From Hyphomicrobiales bacterium (GTDB lineage: Bacteria; Pseudomonadota; Alphaproteobacteria; Rhizobiales; Rhizobiaceae): 64,000 nt of DNA. Shown here piece after piece: positions 46,658-56,626 of the stretch. The notes beneath the pieces were generated by a model. It was not told where the DNA came from. It ran no database searches and saw only the letters and a list, made by a program, of their open reading frames with translations. Numbering within the stretch: position 1 is the first letter of the stretch; each line of letters begins with the position of its first letter. Position numbers and translations under genes: made by a program. Location of the stretch: the NCBI GenBank assembly GCA_021775455.1, contig JAJFHU010000006.1:33158-97157 (forward strand), read 5' to 3'.

Positions 46658-47382
46658 TTTTGACCTTTTTCATCCTTCCAGACGCCTTCGCGTATCAAAA
46701 TTTCCCTGGCTGCTGCTTGCTCTGCAAGCCGCTTGGAGCGCCCCGTCCCTACCCCAGATTTTCGCTTCGGCAAGCTAACAGAAACTGTAAACACAGGATC
46801 ATGATCCGGCCCCGATCGGGATTTTTCGGAATATTTTGGAGTCGCGAGACGATTTGCATGCGCCCATTCCTGCAGCGCTGTTTTGGAATCCTGTTCCGCT
46901 CCCTTGATGTCCATCAAACGGTCACCCCAAACACGATTTATGAAATCCCGCGCTGCCTCAAGGGCCCCATCTCGATAGATTGCAGCTATAATCGCTTCCA
47001 ACACATCCGCACGTATGCTTTGCATGCGCTTGCTGGTAATCTCTTTCAGATCCCCACCTGTGCGAATGAATTCATGCAATTGCAGTTCATCGGCAATGTC
47101 GGCAAGGGTTTCCCTCCTCACAAGTGCGTTGAGACGCGTGGAAAGTTCTCCTTCTGCTGCCTCAGGGAAACAATCATGCAGAAGTTCTGCCACGCACAGG
47201 CCAAGCACCCTGTCGCCCAGAAATTCCAGTCTTTCATAGTGAAATTCACTGGCGGTTTGTTTTCGAACGCTGGCGTGAGTGATCGCTCGTTTGAGATCAA
47301 CATGGCTGGAAAATGTGTACCCAAGACGCTTTTCAAGATCGCCAAAGGGCGACGCAATCTTTTCCTTGCTGGCAGGGGCCAC
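46654..47382 (-). CDS. rnc: Ribonuclease III
   Basis: RNase III cuts double-stranded RNA, including rRNA precursors. The 242-residue protein has the catalytic signature YERLEFLGDRVLGL in its first third, the second acidic site in RADVLEAIIAAIYRDG and a C-terminal double-stranded-RNA-binding domain (DSKTALQEWAHANRLATPKY, then GSGTGRSKRLAEQAAA-like end). It starts with GTG, 3 bp after the lepB stop, and overlaps era by four bases. Confidence 0.96.
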   Translation of the reverse strand: MAPASKEKIASPFGDLEKRLGYTFSSHVDLKRAITHASVRKQTASEFHYERLEFLGDRVLGLCVAELLHDCFPEAAEGELSTRLNALVRRETLADIADELQLHEFIRTGGDLKEITSKRMQSIRADVLEAIIAAIYRDGALEAARDFINRVWGDRLMDIKGAEQDSKTALQEWAHANRLATPKYSEKSRSGPDHDPVFTVSVSLPKRKSGVGTGRSKRLAEQAAAREILIREGVWKDEKGQK

Positions 47383-47385
47383 GGC

Positions 47386-48120
47386 CTAAAGACCCTGGAA
47401 CAAACGGCCGGCACGCAAGTCACTTGGCCACTTCCATACAGCGAGTGGATGGCTTTCGTTCTTGATCGAGAAAAACAGCACCGATGCTTTGCCAACGAAG
47501 TTTTCAAATGGAACAAACCCTACATCAAAGCGGCTGTCTACCGAATTATCCCGATTGTCACCCATCATGAAAAAATGCCCCGGAGGTACTTCAAAGACGT
47601 CCGTATTGTCACCGCTACCGAGCGGGTTGATGTCCAGCGTCGTATAACTAACTCCATTCGGCAGTGTTTCGACATAGGTCGGTATTTCCGGACCGTTTTT
47701 ATCGTAACCTCGCCAGTTGTCTCCACGTACACGCTTTACGGCGTCACCATTGATATGAAGAACGCCATTGATCATTTGAATGCGATCTCCGGGCAAGCCA
47801 ATTACCCGCTTGATGTAATCTATGTCAGTGTTGCTTGGCAGGCGAAATACAGCAATATCACCGCGCTCTGGCTCATCAGCCCAAAGGCGCCCCTCAAAAA
47901 CATTTGGAGCAAACGGGATAGAGTAGCGCGAATACCCGTAACTGAATTTGGAAACAAACAGATAGTCGCCAACCAACAAGGTCGGTATCATGGAACCCGA
48001 GGGTATGCTGAATGGCTGAAATAGAAATGTCCTCAACAATATTGCAAGCAATAGCGCCTGAACAATCACCGAAATTGTTTCACCAATGGAGCTATTCTTC
48101 TTGGTTGCCTGTTCGCTCAA
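47386..48120 (-). CDS. lepB: Signal peptidase I
   Basis: LepB cleaves signal peptides on the outer face of the inner membrane. The 244-residue protein has one N-terminal membrane helix (VIVQALLLAILLRTFLF), the catalytic Ser in IPSGSMIPTL, the general-base Lys in DIDYIKRVIGLPGD and the MGDNRDNSVDSR box near the end. The start appears to be TTG, with a weak ribosome-binding site; no ATG precedes the catalytic Ser. It is first in the lepB-rnc-era-recO run, 92 bp after acpS. Confidence 0.95.
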   Translation of the reverse strand: MSEQATKKNSSIGETISVIVQALLLAILLRTFLFQPFSIPSGSMIPTLLVGDYLFVSKFSYGYSRYSIPFAPNVFEGRLWADEPERGDIAVFRLPSNTDIDYIKRVIGLPGDRIQMINGVLHINGDAVKRVRGDNWRGYDKNGPEIPTYVETLPNGVSYTTLDINPLGSGDNTDVFEVPPGHFFMMGDNRDNSVDSRFDVGFVPFENFVGKASVLFFSIKNESHPLAVWKWPSDLRAGRLFQGL

Positions 48121-48212
48121 AGTCTCAATCCTGTTGGTTGGTTGGCACAGCTCGAATTACGACTACTAATCTGAGGTCAAAGTTTGAAAATCCAGTTCGA
48201 CCCAACATCAAA

Positions 48213-48623
48213 TCATTCGTTATTACCTTCTGGCAATGCTTCAATTACCACGAACGCCTGTGCAAGGGGGTAATCATCCGTGATGGTTATATGTATGTTG
48301 GGTTCGTAGCCATTGGGGAGCATTTCTGCAAGTCTTTTGGCCGCGCCATTTTCAAGTGCCATTGTTGGTTTTCCAGAACGATGATTAACAACGCCCATGT
48401 CTCGCCAAAAAACGCCTCTGGAAATACCCGTACCAAGTGCCTTGCTGCAAGCTTCCTTCGCTGCAAACCGCTTGGCATAGGACGCGGCGCGATTTTTGCG
48501 TCCATCCGATTTTACCCGTTCAATTTCGGTGTAAACACGATTTACAAACCGATCGCCAAATCGATCAAGAGATTTTTCGATCCGGCGAATATCGATGAGA
48601 TCACTTCCAAGTCCAATGATCAT
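48213..48623 (-). CDS. acpS: Holo-[acyl-carrier-protein] synthase
   Basis: AcpS moves phosphopantetheine from CoA to the Ser of acyl carrier protein. The 136-residue protein shows [20 protein letters not shown] with the metal-binding Asp, and [18 protein letters not shown] with the Glu and Lys. Many Rhizobiales have pdxJ next to acpS; here it is absent and the DUF2062 gene takes that place. It lies between DUF2062 and lepB on the same strand. Confidence 0.94.
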   Translation of the reverse strand: MIIGLGSDLIDIRRIEKSLDRFGDRFVNRVYTEIERVKSDGRKNRAASYAKRFAAKEACSKALGTGISRGVFWRDMGVVNHRSGKPTMALENGAAKRLAEMLPNGYEPNIHITITDDYPLAQAFVVIEALPEGNNE

Positions 48624-48697
48624 GTTTGCCTTTGAATTTCATTTTTGATTTGAAGTTGGAAGATATGCTTTTCATACAGGCAATACAATGCACGTCC

Positions 48698-49291
48698 TCA
48701 GGCTGCTTTGATCTTGTTTGCCTTGCGGGCAAGGCGGCGAGCACGGGCACGGCGAAATGCGCCGGTTGCCCAACGTGTGGCAATGTAAAACCCTATGCCA
48801 AATGCAACTCCAAGGGGTACCGCACCGATACTCATGGGCTTGATCAATGGATGCCATAAACCCTCAAGAATATTGAAAAATCCGGTGAATCCCACCTCAG
48901 CTATATCAATTTCCGCAAGTTCAGACAGGCCCTCACCAACAGCTCCGTTCCATTCACCAGTTAGAATGAAATTCCCAATCTTGTAAGTTGAAGTCCAAAT
49001 GAAAGGAAAGGATATCGGATTACCAAAGAACGTGCCCATCGCAGCGGCCAGAAAGTTGCCGGCAATCAGGTAAGCAACTGCAAATGCAATTATGAAGTGA
49101 AGCCCGAGAAAGGGAGTAAACGATGCAAAAACACCCGCAGCCACTCCAGCAGATACTGCATGCGGAGAACCGGTGAGTCGAAGAATTCGCTTGGTGACGT
49201 ATTTGGCAGAACGCGACCAACTGCGCCTGGGCCAAAGCATGACCCGGAGTTTCTCCGCCCAACTTTCAGGAATTCTTCTACCAAACAGCAT
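48698..49291 (-). CDS. DUF2062 domain membrane protein
   Basis: A 197-residue protein of the DUF2062 family. It has the family core GSPHAVSAGVAAGVFASFTPFLGLH, then AVAYLIAGNFLAAAMGTFFGNPISFPFIW, with two to three hydrophobic helices and a basic C-terminus (RRARARRLARKANKIKAA). The function is unknown; placement beside acpS, lepB and pyrE is a common Rhizobiales arrangement. Confidence 0.88.
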   Translation of the reverse strand: MLFGRRIPESWAEKLRVMLWPRRSWSRSAKYVTKRILRLTGSPHAVSAGVAAGVFASFTPFLGLHFIIAFAVAYLIAGNFLAAAMGTFFGNPISFPFIWTSTYKIGNFILTGEWNGAVGEGLSELAEIDIAEVGFTGFFNILEGLWHPLIKPMSIGAVPLGVAFGIGFYIATRWATGAFRRARARRLARKANKIKAA

Positions 49292-49444
49292 TAGTTCGCA
49301 CTACAAATTACATGTGTCTTAAACGTGACCCTATACCGGCATTCAGGCCCATATTGTCAACGATTACGCGTCCTCAAACATTCAACAGGGTATCATCGCG
49401 CGCTTAACAGGGTATTTCCAATTATACTTTTGTAAATTGTCACC

Positions 49445-50023
49445 TCAGAGGTTCCTGCTTCCCGGTTCGACTGCCGGAATAGCAGCCAATTCGCGCGGCA
49501 ACTCGTTAGCCGGATAGGCAGGTACAGCGTATTCCGCCAATGAAATCAATGGCACACCAACGTCAGACTGACCGGCGGACCTGTCGATCAAACAAGCGGC
49601 AGCTAAAACATTCGCTCCAATTTTTCCAAGCGAATCGACGGTTTCGCGAATTGAAAGGCCGGTTGTGACAATATCCTCAACGATAACTACTTTCGCCCCA
49701 TCTTCAATTTCGAAACGACGCAGGCGAAACTCGCCCTTCTCACGTTCAACCCAAATATTGGGAACATTCAAATGGCGAGATGTTTCATAGGCTGGAATAA
49801 TTCCTCCAACGGCTGGACCGACAACGTAATCCAGTTCCCCGGCGTAACGCTCATTAATTTTTGCAGCCAAGGCCTTGCAAAGAATCTCGGTCTTGTCAGC
49901 ATGCATGAACACCCGGGCTTTTTGCAAGAATACCGGACTGTGAAGTCCGGATGTCAAAATGAAATGGCCTTCCAGCATTGCGCCACACTGGCGAAATACG
50001 TCAAGTACTTCTTCGGTGTTCAT
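49445..50023 (-). CDS. pyrE: Orotate phosphoribosyltransferase
   Basis: PyrE joins orotate and PRPP to give OMP in pyrimidine synthesis. The 192-residue protein has the PRPP-binding [17 protein letters not shown] motif, [18 protein letters not shown] at the start and [19 protein letters not shown] in the middle. The length is that of the alphaproteobacterial form. It follows rsh after 9 bp, so the two are probably co-transcribed. Confidence 0.95.
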   Translation of the reverse strand: MNTEEVLDVFRQCGAMLEGHFILTSGLHSPVFLQKARVFMHADKTEILCKALAAKINERYAGELDYVVGPAVGGIIPAYETSRHLNVPNIWVEREKGEFRLRRFEIEDGAKVVIVEDIVTTGLSIRETVDSLGKIGANVLAAACLIDRSAGQSDVGVPLISLAEYAVPAYPANELPRELAAIPAVEPGSRNL

Positions 50024-50032
50024 GAATTTGCC

Positions 50033-52249
50033 TTACCCTGTCACTCGTTCCACTTTGTTGGTAACCGACTTGCTGCCTATCTGTTTGATAATTCGCGTCA
50101 GGTGCTTCAAGTCCCAAACATCCAATTCAATTTCCATTTCAGTAAAGTCCTCGACCGGCACGTTCATATTCAGATTTTGAATGTTACCATCGTTACTGGC
50201 GATCACCTCGGCGATAATTGCGAGGGTTCCAGGCGCGTTGGTTGCCAATATCTTGATTCGTGCCGGAAATCTTTCCGGGTTGTCCTCTTCAATTTCCCAT
50301 CGCACGTCAAGCCATCGCTCCGGTTCATTGTCATATTTCTCCAAGGCAACTGATTGAATCGGATAAATCGTTATGCCTTCACCTGGCTCCAGTATACCAA
50401 TTATACGATCCCCGGGAACTGCGCCGCCTTCTCGTGAAAACCGGACCGGCACATCACTTCCAACGCCACGAATTGGGATTGTATGGTCAATTTTCACTTT
50501 CTTCTCTGGCTTGGATCGGCTTCCTGGAATTCGAAACATCATACCGGCAGCTGATTTCAAACCAAACCAACCTTCTTCACGCTTCGGTTTTACAGCCTCC
50601 GGCTTTTCTTCCCGAGTTTCAGGATAGGCAGCTTTGAGCACGTCCGGTGTCGTGATGTCACCGCGTCCCACATCCGCCAAGGTATCTTCCATGCTTTCAC
50701 GCGCAAGTCTGGGCAGGGCTGCTTTCAGTATCTCGCTTGAATAACTCTTTCCGGCACGCTCGAAGGCCCGTTCCAGTATCCGGGTACCCAAGCCTGCATA
50801 CTGCTTTCTTATCGCTTGCCTGCTGGCACGCCGAATTGATGAGCGCGCCTTGCCGGTAGCTACAACCGATTCCCAAGCAGACGGCGGCGTTTGAGCCTCT
50901 GAACGAATGATCTCAACTTCATCACCATTCTTCAGTTGAGTAATAACCGGCATGATTTTCCCGTTGACCTTGCAGCCGACGCAACTGTTCCCCACGTCGG
51001 TGTGGACAGCATATGCGAAGTCAATCGGTGTTGCTCCCTTGGGAAGCGCAATAATCCGGCCTTTGGGTGTGAAGCAAAACACCTGATCAAGGAAAAGTTC
51101 CAGTTTGGTGTGCTCCAGAAATTCTTCCGGATTGTCGCCCTCAGCCAGTTGTTCGATGGTTTTTCGAAGCGACGCATAGGCGGAATTTTCAGAAAGGGAT
51201 TCGCGTTTCTTGCCCTTGCTATCCTTGTAAACTGCATGAGCTGCCACACCATATTCAGCAATCTCGTGCATTTCCTGCGTACGTATCTGAAGTTCAACTC
51301 TTTGCCTTGACGGACCTACAATCGTTGTGTGGATCGATTGATAATTGTTTTGTTTGGGCGTTGATATGAAGTCCTTGAAGCGTCCCGGAACAACAGACCA
51401 GTTGGTATGGACAACACCGAGAGTTCGATAACAACCCTCGACATCATTCACTATCACCCTGAATCCGTAAATGTCGGACAATTGCTCCAAACTTAGGGCC
51501 TTGCTCTCCATTTTACGGAAGATCGAGTAAGCCTTCTTCTGTCTGCTTGCGACCTTGGCGGAAATTTTTTCCTTCTTCAGGCGCGAAACCAGATTTTGGC
51601 TAATCTCATCAATCAAATCCTTGTTCTTTTCCGCCAATTCAGACAAATGCCCGGTAATCGTCTCGTAAGCCTCCGGGTTGATATACATGAACGCTAGTTG
51701 TTCGAGTTCATCGCGCAAATCCTGCATGCCCATTCTGCCAGCAAGCGGCGCGTAAATTTCCATCGTTTCAGTAGCGATGCGACCACGCTTGTGTGGTTTG
51801 ACGTGGTGGAGGGTACGCATGTTGTGAAGGCGATCCGCGAGCTTTACCAACAGAACCCGGATATCACCCGATATAGCCAACAGCAGGCGACGCAGATTTT
51901 CTGCCTGTTCAGCTTTCTTGGAAACGAGGTCGAGACGCTTCAGTTTGGTCAGGCCTTCAACCAACTGTCCAATACGCTCACCAAACAGTTCATCGATTTC
52001 CTTGCGGGTTGCGTCCGTATCCTCAATGGTATCGTGAAGCAATGCAACGGCGATGGTTTCTTCATCCAACCGCAATTCAGTTAGAATTGCAGCAACCTCT
52101 AACGGATGGGAAAAATAGGGATCTCCACTGGCGCGTGTTTGCTCGCCATGTTTTCGCATTGCGTAAACATAGGCCTTGTTCAGCAGTGCCTCGTCGGGAT
52201 TCTTTATATAGCCGGAAACCCGTTCCAGGAGTTCGTACTGGCGCATCAT
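50033..52249 (-). CDS. rsh: Bifunctional (p)ppGpp synthetase/hydrolase (RelA/SpoT homolog)
   Basis: Rsh makes and degrades the stringent-response alarmone. The 738-residue protein has the N-terminal hydrolase domain with HD in ALLHDTIEDTDAT near residue 71, the synthetase domain around 240-350 (DIYGFRVIVNDVEGCYRTLG, then DFISTPKQNNYQSIHT), the TGS domain from about 395 (CFTPKGRIIALPKGATPIDFAYAVHT) and a C-terminal ACT domain. The intact HD suggests a true bifunctional enzyme, the only one usual in Rhizobiales. It is downstream of rpoZ, whose product binds ppGpp in the polymerase. Confidence 0.96.
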   Translation of the reverse strand: MMRQYELLERVSGYIKNPDEALLNKAYVYAMRKHGEQTRASGDPYFSHPLEVAAILTELRLDEETIAVALLHDTIEDTDATRKEIDELFGERIGQLVEGLTKLKRLDLVSKKAEQAENLRRLLLAISGDIRVLLVKLADRLHNMRTLHHVKPHKRGRIATETMEIYAPLAGRMGMQDLRDELEQLAFMYINPEAYETITGHLSELAEKNKDLIDEISQNLVSRLKKEKISAKVASRQKKAYSIFRKMESKALSLEQLSDIYGFRVIVNDVEGCYRTLGVVHTNWSVVPGRFKDFISTPKQNNYQSIHTTIVGPSRQRVELQIRTQEMHEIAEYGVAAHAVYKDSKGKKRESLSENSAYASLRKTIEQLAEGDNPEEFLEHTKLELFLDQVFCFTPKGRIIALPKGATPIDFAYAVHTDVGNSCVGCKVNGKIMPVITQLKNGDEVEIIRSEAQTPPSAWESVVATGKARSSIRRASRQAIRKQYAGLGTRILERAFERAGKSYSSEILKAALPRLARESMEDTLADVGRGDITTPDVLKAAYPETREEKPEAVKPKREEGWFGLKSAAGMMFRIPGSRSKPEKKVKIDHTIPIRGVGSDVPVRFSREGGAVPGDRIIGILEPGEGITIYPIQSVALEKYDNEPERWLDVRWEIEEDNPERFPARIKILATNAPGTLAIIAEVIASNDGNIQNLNMNVPVEDFTEMEIELDVWDLKHLTRIIKQIGSKSVTNKVERVTG

Positions 52250-52347
52250 GGGGAAAAATTACACCGTTTCATGGCCCGCAAATATGCCTTAATTTTGCAG
52301 GCAATGAAACCATTGTAATTGCTGAAACTCCGTCAAATGGACTGAGA

Positions 52348-52764
52348 TCAGTAGTCGTCGCTTTTTTCAGGTGGAACAAGTCCTTCAATGCCGGCCAAAA
52401 GCTCTTCTTCTGACATGCTTCCAAATGCAATGTCAGGGCCTGCGTCTGGAGTGTCTTCCATCACCGACGCTTCAGTAGCAGGCGCTTCCGGAATTGTTGC
52501 GACTGTGTCTGGAATATCACTTTCCGGCTCATCCACTTCAACATGCTTCTGAAGCGAGTGAATCAAATCCTCTTCCAGATCGCCTGTTGACAAGGTTTCA
52601 TCTGCAATTTCACGCAGTGCAACGACAGGGTTCTTATCATTGTCGCGAGGGACAGTAATTTCGGCACCGCTGGAAATTTGACGCGCCCGGTGGCCTGCCA
52701 AAAGCACCAGTTCAAAACGGTTTTCAACTTTGTCGATACAATCTTCGACGGTAACGCGTGCCAT
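52348..52764 (-). CDS. rpoZ: DNA-directed RNA polymerase omega subunit
   Basis: Omega helps to assemble RNA polymerase and forms part of the ppGpp site. The 138-residue protein starts [21 protein letters not shown], which is diagnostic, and has [15 protein letters not shown]. The ATG at 52764 follows a gaggagcc ribosome-binding site; the open frame continues upstream without support. The acidic C-terminal extension (about residues 80-138) is typical of alphaproteobacterial omega. It is 98 bp before rsh. Confidence 0.95.
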   Translation of the reverse strand: MARVTVEDCIDKVENRFELVLLAGHRARQISSGAEITVPRDNDKNPVVALREIADETLSTGDLEEDLIHSLQKHVEVDEPESDIPDTVATIPEAPATEASVMEDTPDAGPDIAFGSMSEEELLAGIEGLVPPEKSDDY

Positions 52765-53057
52765 TCGAGGCTCCTCATTGTCTGGGAATTGCGCACTGCG
52801 TAACCGGAATGCAAACAAAATTCAAGAAAATTCGGACTTTAGACAGTAAAATTTAACCCAAAATCCATCACATTGAGCGGTTGCAGACCAAGTGACTGAT
52901 TTGAATTGCCAGAATCTATTCATTTTTTTCGCGCATTTTTGAATGAAATCCAAATTTTGCCCTTTGAATGTCCAGTTAATGTACTACATTTCAAAAAATT
53001 GCCGGTTCGTGCTGATTTTTAAGCGGGGCCATACGATATTTAAAAAGGTATATTGAA

Positions 53058-53642
53058 ATGTTCGACAAGCGTGAAAAAATTGCGCTATTTATAGATGGCG
53101 CGAACCTGTATGCGACTTCCAAAACAATTGGTTTTGATATCGACTACAAAAAAATGCTGAAGTACTTTCAGTCGGAATGTTATCTTCTGAGGGCATATTA
53201 TTACACCGCATTGATTGAGGATCAGGAGTATTCGTCCATTCGACCCCTGATTGATTGGCTTGATTACAATGGCTACCGGCTCGTCACGAAGCCCGCAAAG
53301 GAATACACGGACGCTGCAGGCCGGCGAAAAATCAAAGGCAATATGGACATCGAATTGGCTGTGGATGCCATGGAGCTATCAGACTCAATTGACCACTTCG
53401 TGTTGTTTTCCGGCGATGGAGACTTTCGCGTTCTCGTTGAAGCACTTCAAAGGAAGGGCAGGAAAGTAAGTGTTGTATCGACAGTTTCAACCCAACCATC
53501 AATGATTGCCGATGATTTACGCAGACAGGCTGACCAGTTCATTGAATTGACTGATTTGAAATCCAAGATTGGACGCGATCCTTCAGAAAGACCTGTGCAT
53601 GAAGATATTGATGAGGATGACTATGAGGACGATGATTATTAA
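53058..53642 (+). CDS. NYN domain (LabA/DUF88) protein
   Basis: A 194-residue PIN-like nuclease-fold protein. The Asp residues expected at the metal site are in ALFIDGANLYATSKT, GNMDIELAVDAMELS and LFSGDGDFRVLVEALQRKG. The C-terminal tail is a run of Asp and Glu (EDIDEDDYEDDDY). Family members include LabA, which affects circadian output in cyanobacteria, and several presumed RNases; the target is unknown. It is divergent from rpoZ and is followed after 9 bp by the uracil-DNA glycosylase gene. Confidence 0.9.
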   Translation: MFDKREKIALFIDGANLYATSKTIGFDIDYKKMLKYFQSECYLLRAYYYTALIEDQEYSSIRPLIDWLDYNGYRLVTKPAKEYTDAAGRRKIKGNMDIELAVDAMELSDSIDHFVLFSGDGDFRVLVEALQRKGRKVSVVSTVSTQPSMIADDLRRQADQFIELTDLKSKIGRDPSERPVHEDIDEDDYEDDDY

Positions 53643-53651
53643 TCCGTTCTC

Positions 53652-54302
53652 ATGAAATCCAAGTTTGACCCACCACCCAATTGCAACCGTTGCGAACGAC
53701 TGAAAGCGTTTCGGGATCGCTATCGCAACGAGCAACCTGCCTGGCACAATGCACCGGTAGACACCTGGATTTCACAACGTGGGGCAGACGATGTCAAACT
53801 GCTGATAGTCGGGTTGGCGCCAGGCCTACAGGGAGCCAATAAAACCGGGCGCCCATTCACCGGTGATTATGCCGGTGATCTATTGTATGCGACGCTGAAA
53901 AAGTTTGAATTCGCCACTGGTAAATATGGCGGCCATGTTGATGATGAACTGCAACTGGAACGCTCGGCGATTACAAACGCTGTTCGTTGTGTTCCGCCCG
54001 AAAACAAGCCGGTTGGAGCTGAAATCAACAATTGCCGACCTTTCCTGAATGCCACATTTGTGCGATTTCCAAACCTGCAAGCTTTGGTAACTTTGGGAAA
54101 AATTGCCCACGATTCAACAGCCCGAGCATTGGGTGAGCGGGTCGCTGCCGTTCCCTTCGGGCACAATCGCCAACAAACCATGGGGTCTTATCAGGTTTTT
54201 TCCAGTTATCATTGCTCACGATATAACACCAATACCGGAAGGCTGACGGAGGCAATGTTCGAGGATGTATTTGCTGCGGTGAGTGGATTTTTGGAGAGGT
54301 GA
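53652..54302 (+). CDS. Uracil-DNA glycosylase, family 5-like (iron-sulfur type)
   Basis: A 216-residue protein with CNRCERLKAFR near the N-terminus, a probable cluster ligand pair, LLIVGLAPGLQGANKTGRPFTGDYAG (motif A) and FSSYHCSRYNTNTGRLTEAMF (motif B). These match family 5 (UdgB-type) enzymes, which remove uracil and hypoxanthine. Four Cys residues for a [4Fe-4S] cluster are plausible (two near the start, one in NAVRCVPP, one in NNCRPF or HCSR). It probably starts from the NYN transcript. Confidence 0.88.
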   Translation: MKSKFDPPPNCNRCERLKAFRDRYRNEQPAWHNAPVDTWISQRGADDVKLLIVGLAPGLQGANKTGRPFTGDYAGDLLYATLKKFEFATGKYGGHVDDELQLERSAITNAVRCVPPENKPVGAEINNCRPFLNATFVRFPNLQALVTLGKIAHDSTARALGERVAAVPFGHNRQQTMGSYQVFSSYHCSRYNTNTGRLTEAMFEDVFAAVSGFLER

Positions 54303-54469
54303 TTGACCCAGTTTGAATCAAGTTCAGGATTGCCGACAAAATAACCGCTATTGATATGTTGGATATTCTTACAGCGACAGGATTGACGAGTCCGCTTTGT
54401 GCCAGCGACGGACATGTTGTGAATTTAAATCATGTAGTCTTATTCTCTAGAACACGATACTGAGTTTGC

Positions 54470-55402
54470 ATGACTCCAAATGATGCAAACGCACCGATCA
54501 ACAATGTACCACGTGCGATATCCGCCGTGGTTTTTGCTGTTCTGGCACTTTCGCTCGGTGATGCGGTCATCAAGTCAATCAGTGTGAGTTTCCCACTCTG
54601 GCAGCTTTATGTTTTGCGCTCAGCGATTGCGTTGCCGGTGCTGGTGACCTTCATCAAGTTACGTCATCCAAACACAAAACTGATGCCCAAATCGATTGGT
54701 TGGGTCGCCGTCAGAAGTTTGCTTCTGGCTTCCATGTGGGTTGCCTACTATTCGGCGTTGCCACACCTCCAGCTTTCGGTGGCGGCAGCGGCTTACTACA
54801 CCCTCCCGCTCTTTATCACGCTGTTTTCGGGTCTGTTCGTTGGTGAAAGAGTTGGGATGGTTGACTGGTTGGCAATCTGCCTGGGCTTTGCAGGTGTAAT
54901 TGTGATGCTGCGCCCTGATGCAAGCGGAGTCAGCATTTTTGCCGTTTTGCCAATTATTGCAGCAGTTCTATATGCGCTAGCGATGATCTTAACCCGAACA
55001 AAATGTCAGGATGAAAGTCCGTACGTTCTGTCCGCCGCACTTAATGTGACTTTTATCCTGATGGGTTTGACGGCTACTGCCGCATTGGCACTCGTCGATG
55101 TTGAGGCTACTGTCGTTTCACAAAACACCTTCTTGCTGAGTGGTTGGATCAGCCTTGGCAATGATGAATTAATTGCACTCATCGTGTTAGCCGCATCCAT
55201 TCTAATTGGCAGTATTTTTGCGGCCATTGCCTACCAGTCTGCCGCATCTTCCACCGTCGCCACCTTCGACTATTCTTATCTTGCGTTCAGTGTGATGTGG
55301 GGTCTAATTTTCTTTGCCGAAATCCCAGACACATTGACGATCATCGGAATTGTTATGATCGCAACGGCTGGCATAATCGCAGTGCGTTCAAAGAATAGCT
55401 AA
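54470..55402 (+). CDS. EamA/DMT family transporter
   Basis: A 310-residue membrane protein with ten predicted helices in two EamA halves (SLGDAVIKSISVSFPLWQLYVLRS early, then FAAIAYQSAASSTVATFDYSYLAFSVMWGLIFFAE late). It belongs to the drug/metabolite transporter superfamily; some close relatives export amino acids or S-adenosylmethionine. The substrate is unknown. It stands alone; the 167 bp upstream and 155 bp downstream show no recognisable gene. Confidence 0.87.
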   Translation: MTPNDANAPINNVPRAISAVVFAVLALSLGDAVIKSISVSFPLWQLYVLRSAIALPVLVTFIKLRHPNTKLMPKSIGWVAVRSLLLASMWVAYYSALPHLQLSVAAAAYYTLPLFITLFSGLFVGERVGMVDWLAICLGFAGVIVMLRPDASGVSIFAVLPIIAAVLYALAMILTRTKCQDESPYVLSAALNVTFILMGLTATAALALVDVEATVVSQNTFLLSGWISLGNDELIALIVLAASILIGSIFAAIAYQSAASSTVATFDYSYLAFSVMWGLIFFAEIPDTLTIIGIVMIATAGIIAVRSKNS

Positions 55403-55557
55403 ATGCCTGCTCTGGGCCAGTTTGCGGAATTGTCACTGCGCGGCGGTTATCCCGCCTGCGACAGAACAGTAATTGTCGAGGTTGGGGGCCCAAGCAGCAG
55501 CTTTCACCGCCTAACTCCAGGCGTCTGCTCGAATGTCCACAAACATCTCAGCAGCCG

Positions 55558-56124
55558 TTATAGGGAGTTTTGCTTCAACCACTCCAGCACGTCGGCAGCG
55601 TTGCGATCCGGGGGAAATACAGGATAGAAGCACTTTTTGATTACGCCATCTTTGGCGATGAGAGCAAGTCGCTTCAGCAAAGTGTGGTTTTGCTCTCCCA
55701 CATCAGCATCCATTATCGGCAGCCGCATTGCCCTTTGCAGCGTCAAATCCGCATCAGACAAAATATCAAAAGGCAGATGTAGTCGGTCGGCTGCCTCCTT
55801 TTGATATTCAGTGGTTTGTGTAGAGACGCCAAAAACGTGATCTGCACCAGCCGATTTCAATTCTGCCATGTGATCGCGAAAGGAGCAGGATTGTGGAGTA
55901 CATCCACGCGCACCCGGAATTTCGTCCCAACCATCGGGTAGAGGTGTTCCTGGAACGCCTGTCATGGGATAGGCATAAACGACGACTACACCATCCATCT
56001 TCGAGAGGTTTGTTGACTTACCGGCAGTCGAGGAAAGCTGCAGGTCAGCCAACATTGAGCCTACAAGATGATCTGCTGAGCCGTCGTCGTCTGGAGATGG
56101 CAAGCTATCTGGTAATTCAAACAT
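55558..56124 (-). CDS. Peroxiredoxin (thioredoxin-fold)
   Basis: A 188-residue thioredoxin-fold protein with the peroxidatic Cys in PGARGCTPQSCSFRDH, giving a CxxxxC pair like BCP-type 2-Cys peroxiredoxins. The strand VVVVYAYPMTGVPGTP before it and FDILSDADLTLQRAMRLP after it fit the fold. It should reduce peroxides with thioredoxin as donor. It lies 3 bp upstream of smpB on the minus strand, although the pairing has no obvious functional meaning. Confidence 0.88.
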   Translation of the reverse strand: MFELPDSLPSPDDDGSADHLVGSMLADLQLSSTAGKSTNLSKMDGVVVVYAYPMTGVPGTPLPDGWDEIPGARGCTPQSCSFRDHMAELKSAGADHVFGVSTQTTEYQKEAADRLHLPFDILSDADLTLQRAMRLPIMDADVGEQNHTLLKRLALIAKDGVIKKCFYPVFPPDRNAADVLEWLKQNSL

Positions 56125-56127
56125 AAA

Positions 56128-56610
56128 TTAGCCCTTTTCTCTCATTAGTCGCGCTTTTTCGCGATCCCAATCCCGCTTCTTGGCGACTTCACGTTTGTCA
56201 TGGGCCTTTCTGCCACGTGCCAACGCAATTTGCAGTTTGGCTATACCGCGGTCATTAAAATAGAGTCGATTTGGAACGATTGTCAGCCCTTCGCGCTGTA
56301 TGGCACCTATCAACCTGCTTACTTCCTTGCGGTGTAAAAGCAGCTTGCGGCGGCGGCGCGGGTTGTGATTGTTCCGGTTCGCCTGAAGGTATTCGGGAAT
56401 GTAGCTGTTGATCAGCCAAATTTCTCCACCTTCTTCGGTAGCGTAACTTTCGGCAATATTCGCTTTGCCGTTACGAAGGCTTTTCACCTCGGTTCCGGTT
56501 AGCTGGAGACCAGCCTCAAACGTGTCCAGAAACTCAAAATTGTGTCGAGCTTTCCGGTTGTCCGCGATCAGCTTTCCGTTTGAATCGCCTTTTTTCTTAC
56601 TGGGTGCCAT
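56128..56610 (-). CDS. smpB: SsrA-binding protein SmpB
   Basis: SmpB carries tmRNA to stalled ribosomes. The 160-residue protein has the family core [41 protein letters not shown] and the basic C-terminal tail [20 protein letters not shown] that occupies the empty mRNA channel. The tmRNA gene itself is not in the window. It is 16 bp downstream of dapA, an arrangement usual in Rhizobiales. Confidence 0.96.
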   Translation of the reverse strand: MAPSKKKGDSNGKLIADNRKARHNFEFLDTFEAGLQLTGTEVKSLRNGKANIAESYATEEGGEIWLINSYIPEYLQANRNNHNPRRRRKLLLHRKEVSRLIGAIQREGLTIVPNRLYFNDRGIAKLQIALARGRKAHDKREVAKKRDWDREKARLMREKG

Positions 56611-56626
56611 AACACAACAGATTAAA

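Noticed and set aside
45734..46663. A 309-codon plus-strand open frame opposite era
   Set aside because: Era on the minus strand has all GTPase motifs; the antisense frame shows no domain and is a by-product of the era codon pattern.
46600..48024. A 474-codon plus-strand open frame opposite era, rnc and lepB
   Set aside because: It lies antisense to three well-supported genes, its translation is rich in Cys, His, Arg and Phe without any recognisable domain, and it has no ribosome-binding site. It is a shadow of minus-strand codon use.
55403..55557. A 74-codon frame after the EamA gene
   Set aside because: It has no ribosome-binding site, overlaps the end of the convergent peroxiredoxin gene and resembles no protein.
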